A DNA stretch of 64,000 nt, taken from positions 496,001 through 560,000 of the forward strand of contig JADKKA010000018.1 of NCBI GenBank assembly GCA_016720745.1, in the 5' to 3' direction. Both the position numbers and the translations under genes were made by a program. Source of the DNA: Chitinophagaceae bacterium. Its GTDB lineage: Bacteria; Bacteroidota; Bacteroidia; Chitinophagales; Chitinophagaceae. The notes beneath the pieces were generated by a model. It searched no databases. It saw only the letters and a program-made list of their open reading frames with translations, and was not told the DNA's origin. Positions 52,948 to 62,432 of the stretch are shown here, piece after piece (the first letter of the stretch is position 1; every line of letters begins with the position of its first letter).

Positions 52948-54072
52948 TTAGATGAGTGTAAGTATATAACCAAGCAATGATCCGCCAAGAACAATTAATG
53001 AACTGTTTATTTTTCTGTAACCAAAGCAGAGGACAATACTCAGCACGGCAATCGTGATAGTCCGCCAGTCAGTAATGGTTTCCCGGCCCATAGAAAAGCA
53101 GATAGAAACAATGATGGCAACTGATGCTACATTAACTGCATCAAGAAAGGCGGAAAAGAGTTTGGAATTCCGCATCATCTTTACAAACGGATTAAGCAGG
53201 GCAACAAACAAAAAAGATGGCAGGAATATCCCAATGGTGGAAACGATAGCGCCGGAGAGGCCGTTGATTTGATAGCCAATAAAAGTTACGGAAGAAAAAA
53301 CCGGTCCGGGTGTGATCTGCCCTACTGCAATTGCATCAATCAGCTGTTGTCTGCTTAAAAGCCCTGTTGAAACCAATTCTGTGTCCAGAAAGGCAAACAA
53401 TACATAGCCGCTTCCATAAAGTATCGCCCCGATTTTCAGAAAAATTAAAAAGAGGTTTAGGTTCGTAGCCGAAATAGCCGTTGTATCTGAAATTTGTAAA
53501 AAAGGAAATGGCAGAAAACCATTGATGTTTTTATTGCGCTTTATTGAAGTCAGCAGCAGGCCCACCAATCCGGCACCAAACATCAGGTAAATTTCGTTGA
53601 AACGAAGTAAAGAGCAAACTAATACAAGGATCCCGATAATGACCAGTTCCGGTGTTTTTAATGATTTTTTGGCTAAAGGAAATACAGCGCCAAGAATGAT
53701 GGCAATAATTGCAGGTTTAATGCCATAAACAAAGGGTTGAACTGCAGGAACCTGGCCATATAAACTGTAAAGCCATGCAAATACTCCGGTGATCAGCACG
53801 GCTGGCATGATAAAACAAAGGCCTGCAATTATTAAACCGTTCCAGCCCCCTTTTTCGAATCCGATATGAATGGCCATCTCGGTGCTGTTGGGACCGGGAA
53901 TTAAGTTTGTTGCCCCGATTAAATCAAGAAAATGTTGTTCGGTCAGCCATTTTCTTTTTGTAACCACTTCTTCCTGCATCATTGCAATATGAGCGGCAGG
54001 GCCACCAAATGCGACAACTCCCAGTTTAAGAAAAAGTTTTGCTATATCTCTCAGGTTGCTCTTAGTTTTCAT
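52948..54072 (-). CDS. chrA: ChrA-family chromate transporter
   Basis: 374 residues from the ATG at 54072, overlapping the DoxX stop by 11 bases. Ten or so membrane helices in two homologous halves, each with the CHR signature: LKLGVVAFGGPAAHIAMM with GATNLIPGPNSTEMA in the first, and LKIGAILYGSGYVLFAFL with AVGQITPGPVFSSVTFIG in the second. CHR proteins export chromate or related oxyanions. The gene is last in a short leftward set with DoxX and a CxxCH lipoprotein. Confidence 0.93.
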   Translation of the reverse strand: MKTKSNLRDIAKLFLKLGVVAFGGPAAHIAMMQEEVVTKRKWLTEQHFLDLIGATNLIPGPNSTEMAIHIGFEKGGWNGLIIAGLCFIMPAVLITGVFAWLYSLYGQVPAVQPFVYGIKPAIIAIILGAVFPLAKKSLKTPELVIIGILVLVCSLLRFNEIYLMFGAGLVGLLLTSIKRNKNINGFLPFPFLQISDTTAISATNLNLFLIFLKIGAILYGSGYVLFAFLDTELVSTGLLSRQQLIDAIAVGQITPGPVFSSVTFIGYQINGLSGAIVSTIGIFLPSFLFVALLNPFVKMMRNSKLFSAFLDAVNVASVAIIVSICFSMGRETITDWRTITIAVLSIVLCFGYRKINSSLIVLGGSLLGYILTLI

Positions 54073-54493
54073 TCTTCGTCCACTTTTTGTCCAGCGACCA
54101 GGCGCCACCTCCTTTAATTAAAAGAAAGATACTTCCTAAAAGCATGGCCCAATCTGTTCTGCTGCCATGCAGCATTTCCCAAAAGCCTTTCTCTGCCAGT
54201 ACTTCAGCCTTTGTGGTTGCTATAGCTACTATCATGATGATGATTAAGGGGATGCTGGCCAACCTGGTTAGCAGACCTGCCAAAATCAAGCCACCGCAAA
54301 CAATTTCAAAACAGCCCACAAAGCTGCCTAAGAATTCAGGAGAAGGCAGACCAATTTTTGCAAACCGGCCCGCACCGAGCGTTTCTGGAAAAAGAAATTT
54401 TTGGATACCTTCTGAAAGAAATACAGCACCAACCATTAGCCGGATAAGCAGGGTTGTTTTTGAATTATCGGTTTGGAGGAATGCAGTGAACAT
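54062..54493 (-). CDS. DoxX-family membrane protein
   Basis: 143 residues, four membrane helices. Motifs are LLIRLMVGAVFLSEGIQKFLFP, GAGRFAKIGLPSPEFLGSFVGCFEIVCGGLILAGLLTRLA and a terminal GGGAWSLDKK, typical of DoxX proteins. These are membrane components linked to redox or thiosulfate metabolism in some hosts, with no fixed role. Its ATG overlaps the upstream stop (TAATG), so it is coupled to the cytochrome-like gene. Confidence 0.9.
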   Translation of the reverse strand: MFTAFLQTDNSKTTLLIRLMVGAVFLSEGIQKFLFPETLGAGRFAKIGLPSPEFLGSFVGCFEIVCGGLILAGLLTRLASIPLIIIMIVAIATTKAEVLAEKGFWEMLHGSRTDWAMLLGSIFLLIKGGGAWSLDKKWTKNEN

Positions 54494-54976
54494 TATTTGT
54501 TGATTTTGAAATCCTGATTACTGAAAGATTGTGTATCGGGAATTTTACCACATTAAAATCAAAGTCGGTTGCACGGTGGCAGTTGTTACAGGCCGTTGTC
54601 AGTAAACTGTAACTACTCCTGAAAAGGGCGGGATTTTTTTGTTCAATCGCCATGCTGATACTGTCCAGCGATGGATGTATCATTTTAATCTGCTGGCTTT
54701 CCTTTCTTTCTGTCTGGAATTTTTGGATGTCTTCAACAACTTCCATTATTTCATGAACTTCAAAACCGGCCAGTCTCAGTTTTCGTTTTGTCCGGCAAAC
54801 CAGAGTTTAGCATGATGAGTTTGAATACTGCTCATCAATTCTCCAAAGCCGGGTTTATAGCTGTTGGCCAATTGTATTTCCAGGCTATCAATACGGTTTT
54901 GCAGCTGTTTATTATCAGTCTGTTGCTTGCAACTGCTCAAAGCAGAAACCCATAGAACTAAAATTATATATTTCAT
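54493..54976 (-). CDS. Lipoprotein with a c-type-heme-like CxxCH motif (frame-disrupted)
   Basis: About 160 codons. The N-terminal part (MKYIILVLWVSALSSCKQQT, lipobox SSC) reads to FAGQNEN. The rest (LAGFEVHEIMEVVEDI ... LLTTACNNCHRATDFDFNVVKFP) is in another frame. Adding one G near 54776 (TGA to TGGA) and one near 54536 (CCCGATA to CCCGGATA) gives a single chain ending NQDFKINK with TAATG overlap to DoxX. CNNCH could bind one heme c. Such lipoproteins often accompany DoxX/ChrA in Bacteroidota (recalled, not checked). Confidence 0.72.
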
Positions 54977-55193
54977 TTTACAGTCTGTTTAAGAACAGTA
55001 AGTTATTCAATAAAAAAGGAACTGGCAAGGGATTGCCGGACAGGTGGATTTGTGTTTTTTCGGTTGAGTGCTGTGAGGATGGGTATTTTGATTCTTGAAA
55101 TTAAAAATATTTCTAGTAGGATAACTAATACCGGTTTGCGGCCAATTTATACAAGAAACCGTGCCACTTTATGATTTATTGAAACTTAGTTAT

Positions 55194-55322
55194 TCAAACC
55201 CTTGCGGGTGTTGATGCTGAGTCAATCCCGATAGCTATCGGGACATCAGCACAACAATCCTATAATTTGTAGAGTATGAAAGAGGGTTAGAGTATTGGGA
55301 GAAGGCTATGGATAACAGGGGC
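55194..55322. repeat. Long direct repeat, copy B, with nested palindrome
   Basis: Contains the same 75-base block as 52721-52795 (here 55247-55322). It is preceded by the palindrome TCCCGATAGCTATCGGGA (55226-55243), flanked by TGTTGATGCTGA and TCAGCACAACA arms that also pair. This gives a large nested hairpin. No gene is visible in 54977-55476. Confidence 0.75.
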
Positions 55323-55476
55323 TGCCACCTCCGTGGCAAGTATAAGGTTACAAATTTACTGTTTGTTCATTAGAAATCCGGATGGCCAGTGACTGAAGCT
55401 GAATAGCGAACGGGACGATCAGTATATATCGGAAAGCCGCCATTGCGCCAAACCCGATGTTGTGCGTTCGTTTTTG

Positions 55477-56073
55477 TCACTCGTACATTGTCAGCATAAC
55501 TTTGTTAGTGTCGATTGAGCCTACAGACTCACCGAGGTAACGTTTTGTCAAACGATTGGGCACCCGCCAACTTGCTTCAAATTTGATCATCGCATCAACT
55601 TCGTCATCGCTCATACCGTTTTCCTTCATCTCTTCAATTTCATCGTCTTGAAAGATTTTTTCCGATAAGACTTCTTTCTCTTCTGGTAGAAGTTGTCCTT
55701 CGTCGTGATAAATATCACCGTCTGAACCATCTTTCATACGAATTTTTTGCCCTTTGTCTATAATAGCATAACTAAAAAACCCAACTGTGCTATTTTCAAT
55801 AAGTGCTGCAATTTCACTGTTAGGAAATGTATCAATAAACAGCTTCTCGGTCTCAGTTGATGTGTCGTGAAAAAATTGAAATGGCAAATCTGGATGAACT
55901 ATTATAAGGTTGTCGTTATAAAAACCAGTAAATAAAGTCTCCGGTTTATTTGAGTAATGTAAGGGCACAACTTTTGTCGGGTTGTATTGCGAAAGATTAA
56001 GTTTAGAGAGAATCTCACCAATGTCTGTCACCTTAGGCGACTTAACAAAAATGTAATACTTGTTCCATGCCAT
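55477..56073 (-). CDS. Hypothetical acidic protein
   Basis: 198 residues from the ATG at 56073 (MAWNKYYIFVKSPKVTDIG). An earlier start gives an unlikely N-terminus. It is soluble, with a Glu/Asp-rich stretch EEIEEMKENGMSDDEVDAMI (about 150-170) and no recognised domain. Codon choice looks more A/T-rich and less regular than the neighbours, hinting at recent arrival. It lies between the direct-repeat region and a low-G+C gap. Confidence 0.6.
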   Translation of the reverse strand: MAWNKYYIFVKSPKVTDIGEILSKLNLSQYNPTKVVPLHYSNKPETLFTGFYNDNLIIVHPDLPFQFFHDTSTETEKLFIDTFPNSEIAALIENSTVGFFSYAIIDKGQKIRMKDGSDGDIYHDEGQLLPEEKEVLSEKIFQDDEIEEMKENGMSDDEVDAMIKFEASWRVPNRLTKRYLGESVGSIDTNKVMLTMYE

Positions 56074-56287
56074 AATACTAGAAAGATGTAAGTTTAGAAT
56101 GACGAACAACAATTAAATATATGAAATTTTCCTCCCTATCTCTATTACGCAAATTTTCTCAAACCATATTATTTCATGTATATGGACTTATATCCGCAAT
56201 CTAAAATTACCTCGTCAATACACTCTTGATAGTAAAATGGTGAATAGTGGAAAAAAAGAATAAAGCCCCGTATAATTTTTTGATCTC

Positions 56288-57706
56288 CTACAATGTAATA
56301 TCAAACTCATTCCCCGCCCCCGGCTTCACATTAATCTTTCTGCTCACCGGCTTCACCAACTCAGGCTGTATTTTTTTTCCAAAGAAATCACCCGGATCCC
56401 ATTTGCCGTTTTTGTTGCGGTCGTAGAGGATGCGCAGTTCGTATTCGCCAGGGGGAAATAAGGCGCGACTGACTTCAGCGCCTGTTAAAGGAATAGATTG
56501 ATACAGAATATCATTATTCAATAACTGGAGCACCGGATTCAAAGGAATCTCCAGATTTTTGAAACGGATCTTGAAGGAACCGTATTCGGAGAGTTTTTTG
56601 GTGACAAAAGTCAATGTATCAGTCTTGAGTAATTTTTTTCCGGCACTGTCGGCGGCAAATTCCTTGTCCATGACCAGGTGATAAGTAGTGTTCTCCTTCC
56701 AGGTATTAAAGAGGGTCAGGTGCCGGCCCAGGGTATCCAGCTCAAAACGATAGGCCGGAACGGGGTTAAAAACTGAATCAGTGTACAGTCGGATTTTGAG
56801 GGAATCAAATGTTTTCAGCGGCTCCTCAAAATTCATGATGAAATCCTTCAGCAGATCGTGCTGTCCAGCGGATAAATTAGTCGTGTATTTTAAACGGCTA
56901 TCTCCACTATTGTTTTTCTTTGGACGGTTAGTATTTAAAGTTGCAGCCAGGTTCGCCGCCGTGGGTGCTGCCGTTCCGGCATAAGCATATAATGTAATCT
57001 CCGGATTCTTTCCTGAAATCATTACAGCCGAATCCGCAAAAGCAAATAACTGCTTATCACTCATGTACCGCCTCGTGCCACCATCATCCTTCAAAGCATA
57101 TAAATAATATTTTTTGGGCGGCAGGTTCCTGAATATAAAATTGCCTTTATTGTCCAGCCTTGTAATATACCGGGGCTTCTCCTTCACCACCGCTGAATCA
57201 TCGCTACTGCTATGTAACATCACGAGCAGGGTGGTATCGGTCTTGCCATTTTCAGCGAGGATTACATTTCCTTTCAATTCCAGTGAATCAATATATTTTC
57301 CGGTGGAAAAAGTATAACTGAAATTCTTCAGCACATTGCCCTCGGTAAAATCCTTGATGGCATCACCGAACTGCAGGGTATAAGTGGTATTGTCTTCCAG
57401 ACTGTCCTTTAAACGGACCGTTACCGTTTTCAGTTTAAAACTGACATCCGGAAAGTTTTTCGGTAAGGGAGAAATGATCAGGGCCTGCTGTACATTCTGC
57501 AATTCCACAAACTCATCAAAGTTCAGGGTGATCCTGCTGCCCTGCACATTGCGACTTGAATCGGCCGGGGTAGCTGATTCCAGAATCGGCGGTATGGAAT
57601 CCCTGGGCCCTCCCGATGGCGGAACAATATTGGCACAACCCGGCAGCATGTATAATTGCTGTACCGCCAGCAGGATGACAATCAACACAAAGAGAAATTT
57701 TTTCAT
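56288..57706 (-). CDS. Ig-like (Big_5) domain lipoprotein
   Basis: 472 residues from the ATG at 57706 (MKKFLFVLIVILLAV ... MLPGCAN, lipobox). The opening PPSGGPRDSIPPILESATPADSSRNVQGSRITLNFDEFVEL is the typical start of the Big_5 Ig-like family of Bacteroidota. A carboxypeptidase-regulatory-like beta domain (NKGNFIFRNLPPKKYYLYALKD) and further beta-sandwich follow. The C-terminus has DRNKNGKWDPGDFFGKKIQPE, a possible Ca-binding loop. It is widely conserved in the phylum with unknown role. Confidence 0.85.
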   Translation of the reverse strand: MKKFLFVLIVILLAVQQLYMLPGCANIVPPSGGPRDSIPPILESATPADSSRNVQGSRITLNFDEFVELQNVQQALIISPLPKNFPDVSFKLKTVTVRLKDSLEDNTTYTLQFGDAIKDFTEGNVLKNFSYTFSTGKYIDSLELKGNVILAENGKTDTTLLVMLHSSSDDSAVVKEKPRYITRLDNKGNFIFRNLPPKKYYLYALKDDGGTRRYMSDKQLFAFADSAVMISGKNPEITLYAYAGTAAPTAANLAATLNTNRPKKNNSGDSRLKYTTNLSAGQHDLLKDFIMNFEEPLKTFDSLKIRLYTDSVFNPVPAYRFELDTLGRHLTLFNTWKENTTYHLVMDKEFAADSAGKKLLKTDTLTFVTKKLSEYGSFKIRFKNLEIPLNPVLQLLNNDILYQSIPLTGAEVSRALFPPGEYELRILYDRNKNGKWDPGDFFGKKIQPELVKPVSRKINVKPGAGNEFDITL

Positions 57707-57787
57707 GAGCGCCGCAAATGTCTGCAAACTTAACTGGTTTATGCGGAAAGCCCGCTTCACTTTTAGCGGGAATCACTGAAAATCCTG

Positions 57788-60700
57788 TTAATCCTCTGTT
57801 TCATCCTCCCCGATATCATGCAGGGCAATGGCCAGGTTATTTGTTTTGACAAAATTGCACCAGTGACAGTCATCCTTGCCACAACCGGTGTAGAATTCCC
57901 GCTCCTGTATTTTTTCCCAGGCACCAGTAACCTGGGCGGTCACAGTTTCAATATCCTGCGGACTGATTACCACTTTCTCCTTGCGGTATTGTTTTTTCTT
58001 GTCCGGTTCAATAAAGTCAAATTCTGTACTGATCACTTTCCATCCCTTCTGCTCATAATTATCCACCAGGATTTTATAAAATACAGCCTGTCTCCAGTAA
58101 TCACCCCCCAAAGGATCTTTATCAGAAGGTCCTTTGATTTTGGCAATGGCTTTATCCGGATCCCCGGTTTTATAATCCACCACATTCACGGATTTGCCGT
58201 CAAATTCCAGTTTATCAATCTTGCCCTTAATGGGAACACCCTTCACGGTTACATTACGAATATTGCGCTCAATGGATACTACTTTGTTGAACTGGGTGAT
58301 ATAAGTGTCGTAATATTTATCCAGGATATCCTGTCCGTTCTCCATTCTTCTTGCAAACTGTTCCTTGGTAAAGCTTTCCCGGTGCCGGTGCATGTACCAT
58401 TCAAAATCTTCGATAAAAGTTTTTTTATCAGGAAACTGTTCCTTCGGATCTTCCTGCATTTTGCGAAACAGTTTTTCCAATGCATAGTGTACCGAAGATC
58501 CGAATTCAGTCGCATCGTTTTTGGAAAACGGAATACGGATGACATGTTTGAAATAAAATTCCAGCGGACATTTCAGGTACTGATTCAAGGCCGTTACATT
58601 CATCACAAACTTGTCCAATACCCTGCTTACAAACTGTTCTTCCAGCTTACTGATCTCGGGTGCCTGGGCTTCTCCAAAACTCAGTGCAGCAAATTGTGCC
58701 ACCACTTCGGGATCCACCACGACTGGCATCATCGGCAAATCATGCTGATCCCTGATCTCGGCAATAAACATGGAAGGTTCCAGTTCCTTGCCATCATTCC
58801 GGAAACGGCTGTATGAAATAATAAGGTGCTGTTCAGCCCTGGTTAAAGCCACATAAAACAAACGGCGCAATTCCTCTTCATCACTGGAGGCAGGCGTTGA
58901 AGCAAAAATCGTATCCGGTAATTTATAACCACCCCCGGGTTTTCTTTTCTTTTCCCAGAAACCGGAATTGGTACCAGCGAGAAATACATATTCAAATTCC
59001 AATCCCTTGGATCCATGGGCCGTCATCAGGTTGACTCCCTTATCATTGCCGCTGACCTGTACCAGGGGCAGACTGATCCCCTCTTGTTCCATCATATCAA
59101 TGAGGTTGACCAGTCCTTCGAGACTGAGCAGGGGATTGCGATGGGTTTCTTCTTTGATAAAATCATACAAAGCCGTGAGTACTTCCAGTTGCCAGTGTTT
59201 ATCCGGACTCTGCATGATATGACTCAGTACGCCTGCTTCCCGCACCAGCTGATCAAATAATTGCCGCAGACTGAAATTCGATACATCACTCATCAGTTGT
59301 TCGATCACAGCGGAGGCTTTGATCAGTCCGCTGTGCAAACCTGTGCTGAATAAATCTTTCGGCGGGGCGGCTGCTTTTTCTGCCAGGATCCGCCGCATGG
59401 ATGTTTTATCGCCACCATATCTTTTTTCAGCCGCTTCCACACTTAGTTTGGCTACTTCAAGGGAAGAAATATGGAACCAGTCGAAATGCAGGATCTCAAA
59501 TAACATTTCATCTCCACTATACGCCACATCATGTTCAGAAGCGAGGTAGCGGAGTATTAAAACTATTTTCCGGGTAAGGGGCAATTCCAGCAGGTTGAGA
59601 TGACGCTTGCTGTACACCGGTACATTTAATAATTTGAAATACTGCGCGAGTTCTTCTCCGTATTTATTTTCCTTGTAGATGATACCGATTCTTCCGGCGG
59701 CTACTCCCTTGGCCACGAGTTGTTGTACCTCATGGGCAATACCCGTCATTTCCAGTCGCTGTGTTTCATACTCACGGATCTGTGGCAATAACTGAAGATG
59801 TTTCAGTTCTTCCTTGCTGGATAGCAATTCTTTGCTGAGTCCTTCAATTTTTTTAACCAGTCTTTCATCATTGCGGTTGATCAGTGTTTTGGAAACATCC
59901 AGGATCGGTTGAGTGGATCGGTAATTATTGGTAAGCACCACCGTGAGCAAATCATCACGATACTGATGGGCAAAATCCATCATGTTCTCTACGTTGGCGC
60001 CCTGGAATCGATAAATACTCTGGTCATCATCACCCACCACAAATACATTGGGCTGATCCCAGTAACTGATCAGCAGTTCCACGAGGCGGTTCTGGGTACC
60101 GCTGGTATCCTGGTATTCATCTACCAGTATGTATTGGAATTTCTCCTGATAAGAAGCCAACAGATTTTTATTTTCTTCAAAGCCCCGGATCACCCAGTTG
60201 ATCATATCATCAAAATCGTAACGGTTGCGTTTGCGCATCAATTGCTGAAAGTGATCGAACTCGGCTACAGCGGCCCGGAGTTTTTCCATCTTCTCCTGTT
60301 CTTCATTGATCTTTTCCTGTTTCAGGTCACCGGCATTGAAGTTTTTGTACTTTCTTTTATAGATGAATTCATCACGGGTGGGCAGATCGTTGAGATAAGC
60401 ATCAATTCTTTCATTGATAAAGGCGGGCGTCCAGCCTTCTTTTTTCATCGTACTGAAAAGCGACTGCAGGTTATTTACTTCAAAATAAACATCGCCCCGG
60501 TATCTTTTCAGCGGATGGTTTTTGGGGAATGAATCAATCAGTTCCTTGAAGAGCTGTACTTTTTCAAGATCAGAAATCGGATCGAGGGCCGTCTTTTCAA
60601 ACCAGGATAAATTTTCCTGGATCACATCATTACAAAAAGCATGGAAGGTGCTGATATTTACTTTATAGGCATCGGGGCCGATAAAGCGGAGCAGTCTTTT

Positions 60701-60940
60701 GCGCATAGCCACCACACCGGCATCGGTATAAGTGAGACAAAGAATATTTTCAGGAGCGGCATCCGTATCCAGTAAGATCCGGCCGATGCGGCTGGCGAGG
60801 ATCTGGGTCTTGCCCGTACCCGGACCAGCAATCACCATCACCGGGCCATCAATATGGTCAACGGCCAGGCGTTGCTGTTCATTGAGTTTTTCGTACTCTT
60901 CCCTGAATTTTTTTTCAAGCTGTTCTTTGTTCACCGACAT
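57788..60940 (-). CDS. UvrD/PcrA-type ATP-dependent helicase with C-terminal PD-(D/E)XK nuclease
   Basis: 1050 residues. SF1A motifs are VIAGPGTGKTQILASR (Walker A, about 36-51), LVDEYQDTSGTQ (motif II), VVGDDDQSIYRFQGA (motif III), NYRSTQ (motif IV), MTAHGSKGLEFEYVFL (motif V) and FYVALTRAEQHLI (motif VI). A RecB-like nuclease follows, with VVDYKTGDP (about 950). Cysteines in LKCPLEFYFKH and GCGKDDCHWCNF fit an AddB-type iron-sulfur cluster. It is likely a DNA-repair helicase-nuclease working alone, since no AddB partner is adjacent. Confidence 0.92.
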   Translation of the reverse strand: MSVNKEQLEKKFREEYEKLNEQQRLAVDHIDGPVMVIAGPGTGKTQILASRIGRILLDTDAAPENILCLTYTDAGVVAMRKRLLRFIGPDAYKVNISTFHAFCNDVIQENLSWFEKTALDPISDLEKVQLFKELIDSFPKNHPLKRYRGDVYFEVNNLQSLFSTMKKEGWTPAFINERIDAYLNDLPTRDEFIYKRKYKNFNAGDLKQEKINEEQEKMEKLRAAVAEFDHFQQLMRKRNRYDFDDMINWVIRGFEENKNLLASYQEKFQYILVDEYQDTSGTQNRLVELLISYWDQPNVFVVGDDDQSIYRFQGANVENMMDFAHQYRDDLLTVVLTNNYRSTQPILDVSKTLINRNDERLVKKIEGLSKELLSSKEELKHLQLLPQIREYETQRLEMTGIAHEVQQLVAKGVAAGRIGIIYKENKYGEELAQYFKLLNVPVYSKRHLNLLELPLTRKIVLILRYLASEHDVAYSGDEMLFEILHFDWFHISSLEVAKLSVEAAEKRYGGDKTSMRRILAEKAAAPPKDLFSTGLHSGLIKASAVIEQLMSDVSNFSLRQLFDQLVREAGVLSHIMQSPDKHWQLEVLTALYDFIKEETHRNPLLSLEGLVNLIDMMEQEGISLPLVQVSGNDKGVNLMTAHGSKGLEFEYVFLAGTNSGFWEKKRKPGGGYKLPDTIFASTPASSDEEELRRLFYVALTRAEQHLIISYSRFRNDGKELEPSMFIAEIRDQHDLPMMPVVVDPEVVAQFAALSFGEAQAPEISKLEEQFVSRVLDKFVMNVTALNQYLKCPLEFYFKHVIRIPFSKNDATEFGSSVHYALEKLFRKMQEDPKEQFPDKKTFIEDFEWYMHRHRESFTKEQFARRMENGQDILDKYYDTYITQFNKVVSIERNIRNVTVKGVPIKGKIDKLEFDGKSVNVVDYKTGDPDKAIAKIKGPSDKDPLGGDYWRQAVFYKILVDNYEQKGWKVISTEFDFIEPDKKKQYRKEKVVISPQDIETVTAQVTGAWEKIQEREFYTGCGKDDCHWCNFVKTNNLAIALHDIGEDETED

Positions 60941-61093
60941 GGGGCTGTATTCCTGATTAGTGAGACGAATTTAGGTCAATATTCAGCAAAACAGCGGGTG
61001 GCAGCCGGTGAAATGATTTACCGCTTTGGGGTATTGTCGGGGGGCTGAGACTGGTTTACCTTTCCTTTATTAAAAACCTTTAAACCTTCTATT

Positions 61094-62005
61094 ATGAAAC
61101 TTCGCGTAACGATTGACATTTTCAGTGGCCGCCCCAATCCGGTCATTGAAATCGAGGATGCAGCGGCTACCAAGATCATGGACCAGCTCAGCAATGCTTC
61201 CCGGATGAAAAAAATCACGAACAAAACAGCGCAGGCTCCCGGTAATCTGGGCTATCGCGGTCTGATTATCGAGCAAATCGGCAGGGCTTCCGGTGGATTG
61301 CCTGCTACCATGCAGGTAAGTCATCAGCATTTTTTTACCAATGACAGTTATTCCGAACTTTCCGGGGAAGCATTGGAAGAATTGGTATTGGGTAAACTGG
61401 GTCGTTTTACGGGTACCGGTGATAAAACGGAGTTCCGGCAATACCTGGAAAAGGAAATGAAACGTTTTCGGAACAAGTATGAGGAGATCTCCCGTATTCC
61501 GTATGTAATTTGGCCGCCACTGATTGGGAAAGCTTGTTTCTGTGCACCGGATCCGGATCTGGCCTGGTGGAATGATGGTGCTACGATTCAGGGTAACAAT
61601 AACTGTTATAACTATGCCTCTAATTACCGGAGTGATACATTTGCGCAGCCGGGAAAAGCAGCCGGACAACAATACACCTCACTTTCCGGATGTTCTGTTG
61701 CAGCAGGATCGAGGAGTGCCAAAGATGGTGCTATTGCTGATCAGCTGATTGATTTACCTGCGGCAGATAATAAGTGTCCAAGGAAAGGACACCTGGTAGC
61801 GCTGGTGATTGCCCCGAATTCAGATTTTCACTGGTTCCGCAAGGGCCCGAATGGAAGATGGAGTCATAAACCTGGAAGTACAGCGGCAAGGATCACGGAT
61901 AATGCTAACAATTTAATTACAGATCCAAGGACAGCAGATCGTGGTCCCTATACACAATTTTGTACCTTTATGCAGGTCATACACGGCCATATTAAAATTG
62001 CCTGA
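61094..62005 (+). CDS. SGRPNP-domain protein with a papain-like Cys/His region
   Basis: 303 residues, no signal peptide. The N-terminal domain (about 1-130) starts KLRVTIDIFSGRPNPVIEIED. The C-terminal part has NNCYNYASNYRSDTFAQPGKA (about 170-190) and DFHWFRKGPNGRWSHKPGSTAA (about 253-274). The Asn-Cys-Tyr-x-Tyr-Ala box followed by two spaced His resembles cysteine-peptidase or amidase folds, so Cys about 173 and one His could be catalytic (inference). The following gene encodes a second copy of the N-terminal domain. Confidence 0.65.
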   Translation: MKLRVTIDIFSGRPNPVIEIEDAAATKIMDQLSNASRMKKITNKTAQAPGNLGYRGLIIEQIGRASGGLPATMQVSHQHFFTNDSYSELSGEALEELVLGKLGRFTGTGDKTEFRQYLEKEMKRFRNKYEEISRIPYVIWPPLIGKACFCAPDPDLAWWNDGATIQGNNNCYNYASNYRSDTFAQPGKAAGQQYTSLSGCSVAAGSRSAKDGAIADQLIDLPAADNKCPRKGHLVALVIAPNSDFHWFRKGPNGRWSHKPGSTAARITDNANNLITDPRTADRGPYTQFCTFMQVIHGHIKIA

Positions 62006-62432
62006 TACTATTCATATCATCACTGCAACAGTTTGTCTCTATTCCGGCCGGATCAATCCATCCTGGACGATGACAGAAGAGGAATTAGACAAACTGTTGT
62101 TGTATATCCGATCTTTACCTGTTATCAATAAGCCGGTGGAAACCATGATGGGATATTCAGGTATTCTGATTCATTCCGGCCCGGTCAGACTGGAAATCTT
62201 CAATGAAAAGATCGGTCTCCGGGAAGACGACGTACGAACCCACTATGCCGATCTGCACCGCAAGCTGGAATGTGATATCCTGAAAATGGCACCAAATGAT
62301 TTGCAGGATGAACTGAGAACGGGGTTCCGCCCGGTATCTGGTAAAAAGAAAGTGCTTAGCGCTGAACTTAATGTATGTTTTGGGGTTATTACAGCAAAAC
62401 CTGCAAACCATGGCGGCCCATTCCATCTATAA
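61998..62432 (+). CDS. Short SGRxNP-domain protein
   Basis: 144 residues if started at a TTG at 61998 that overlaps the previous stop. An ATG at 61941 would overlap it by 65 bases. The product (ATVCLYSGRINPSWTMTEEELDKL, then GYSGILIHSGPVRLEIF) matches the N-terminal domain of the preceding protein (IDIFSGRPNPVIEIED, GYRGLIIEQIG) without its Cys/His part. The two are presumably co-translated. The end overlaps the start of the SRPBCC gene by 23 bases. Confidence 0.55.
   Translation: MPDTIHIITATVCLYSGRINPSWTMTEEELDKLLLYIRSLPVINKPVETMMGYSGILIHSGPVRLEIFNEKIGLREDDVRTHYADLHRKLECDILKMAPNDLQDELRTGFRPVSGKKKVLSAELNVCFGVITAKPANHGGPFHL

Noticed and set aside
58279..58545. Frames on both strands within the helicase gene
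   Set aside because: They are out-of-frame readings of a clearly conserved 1050-residue protein.
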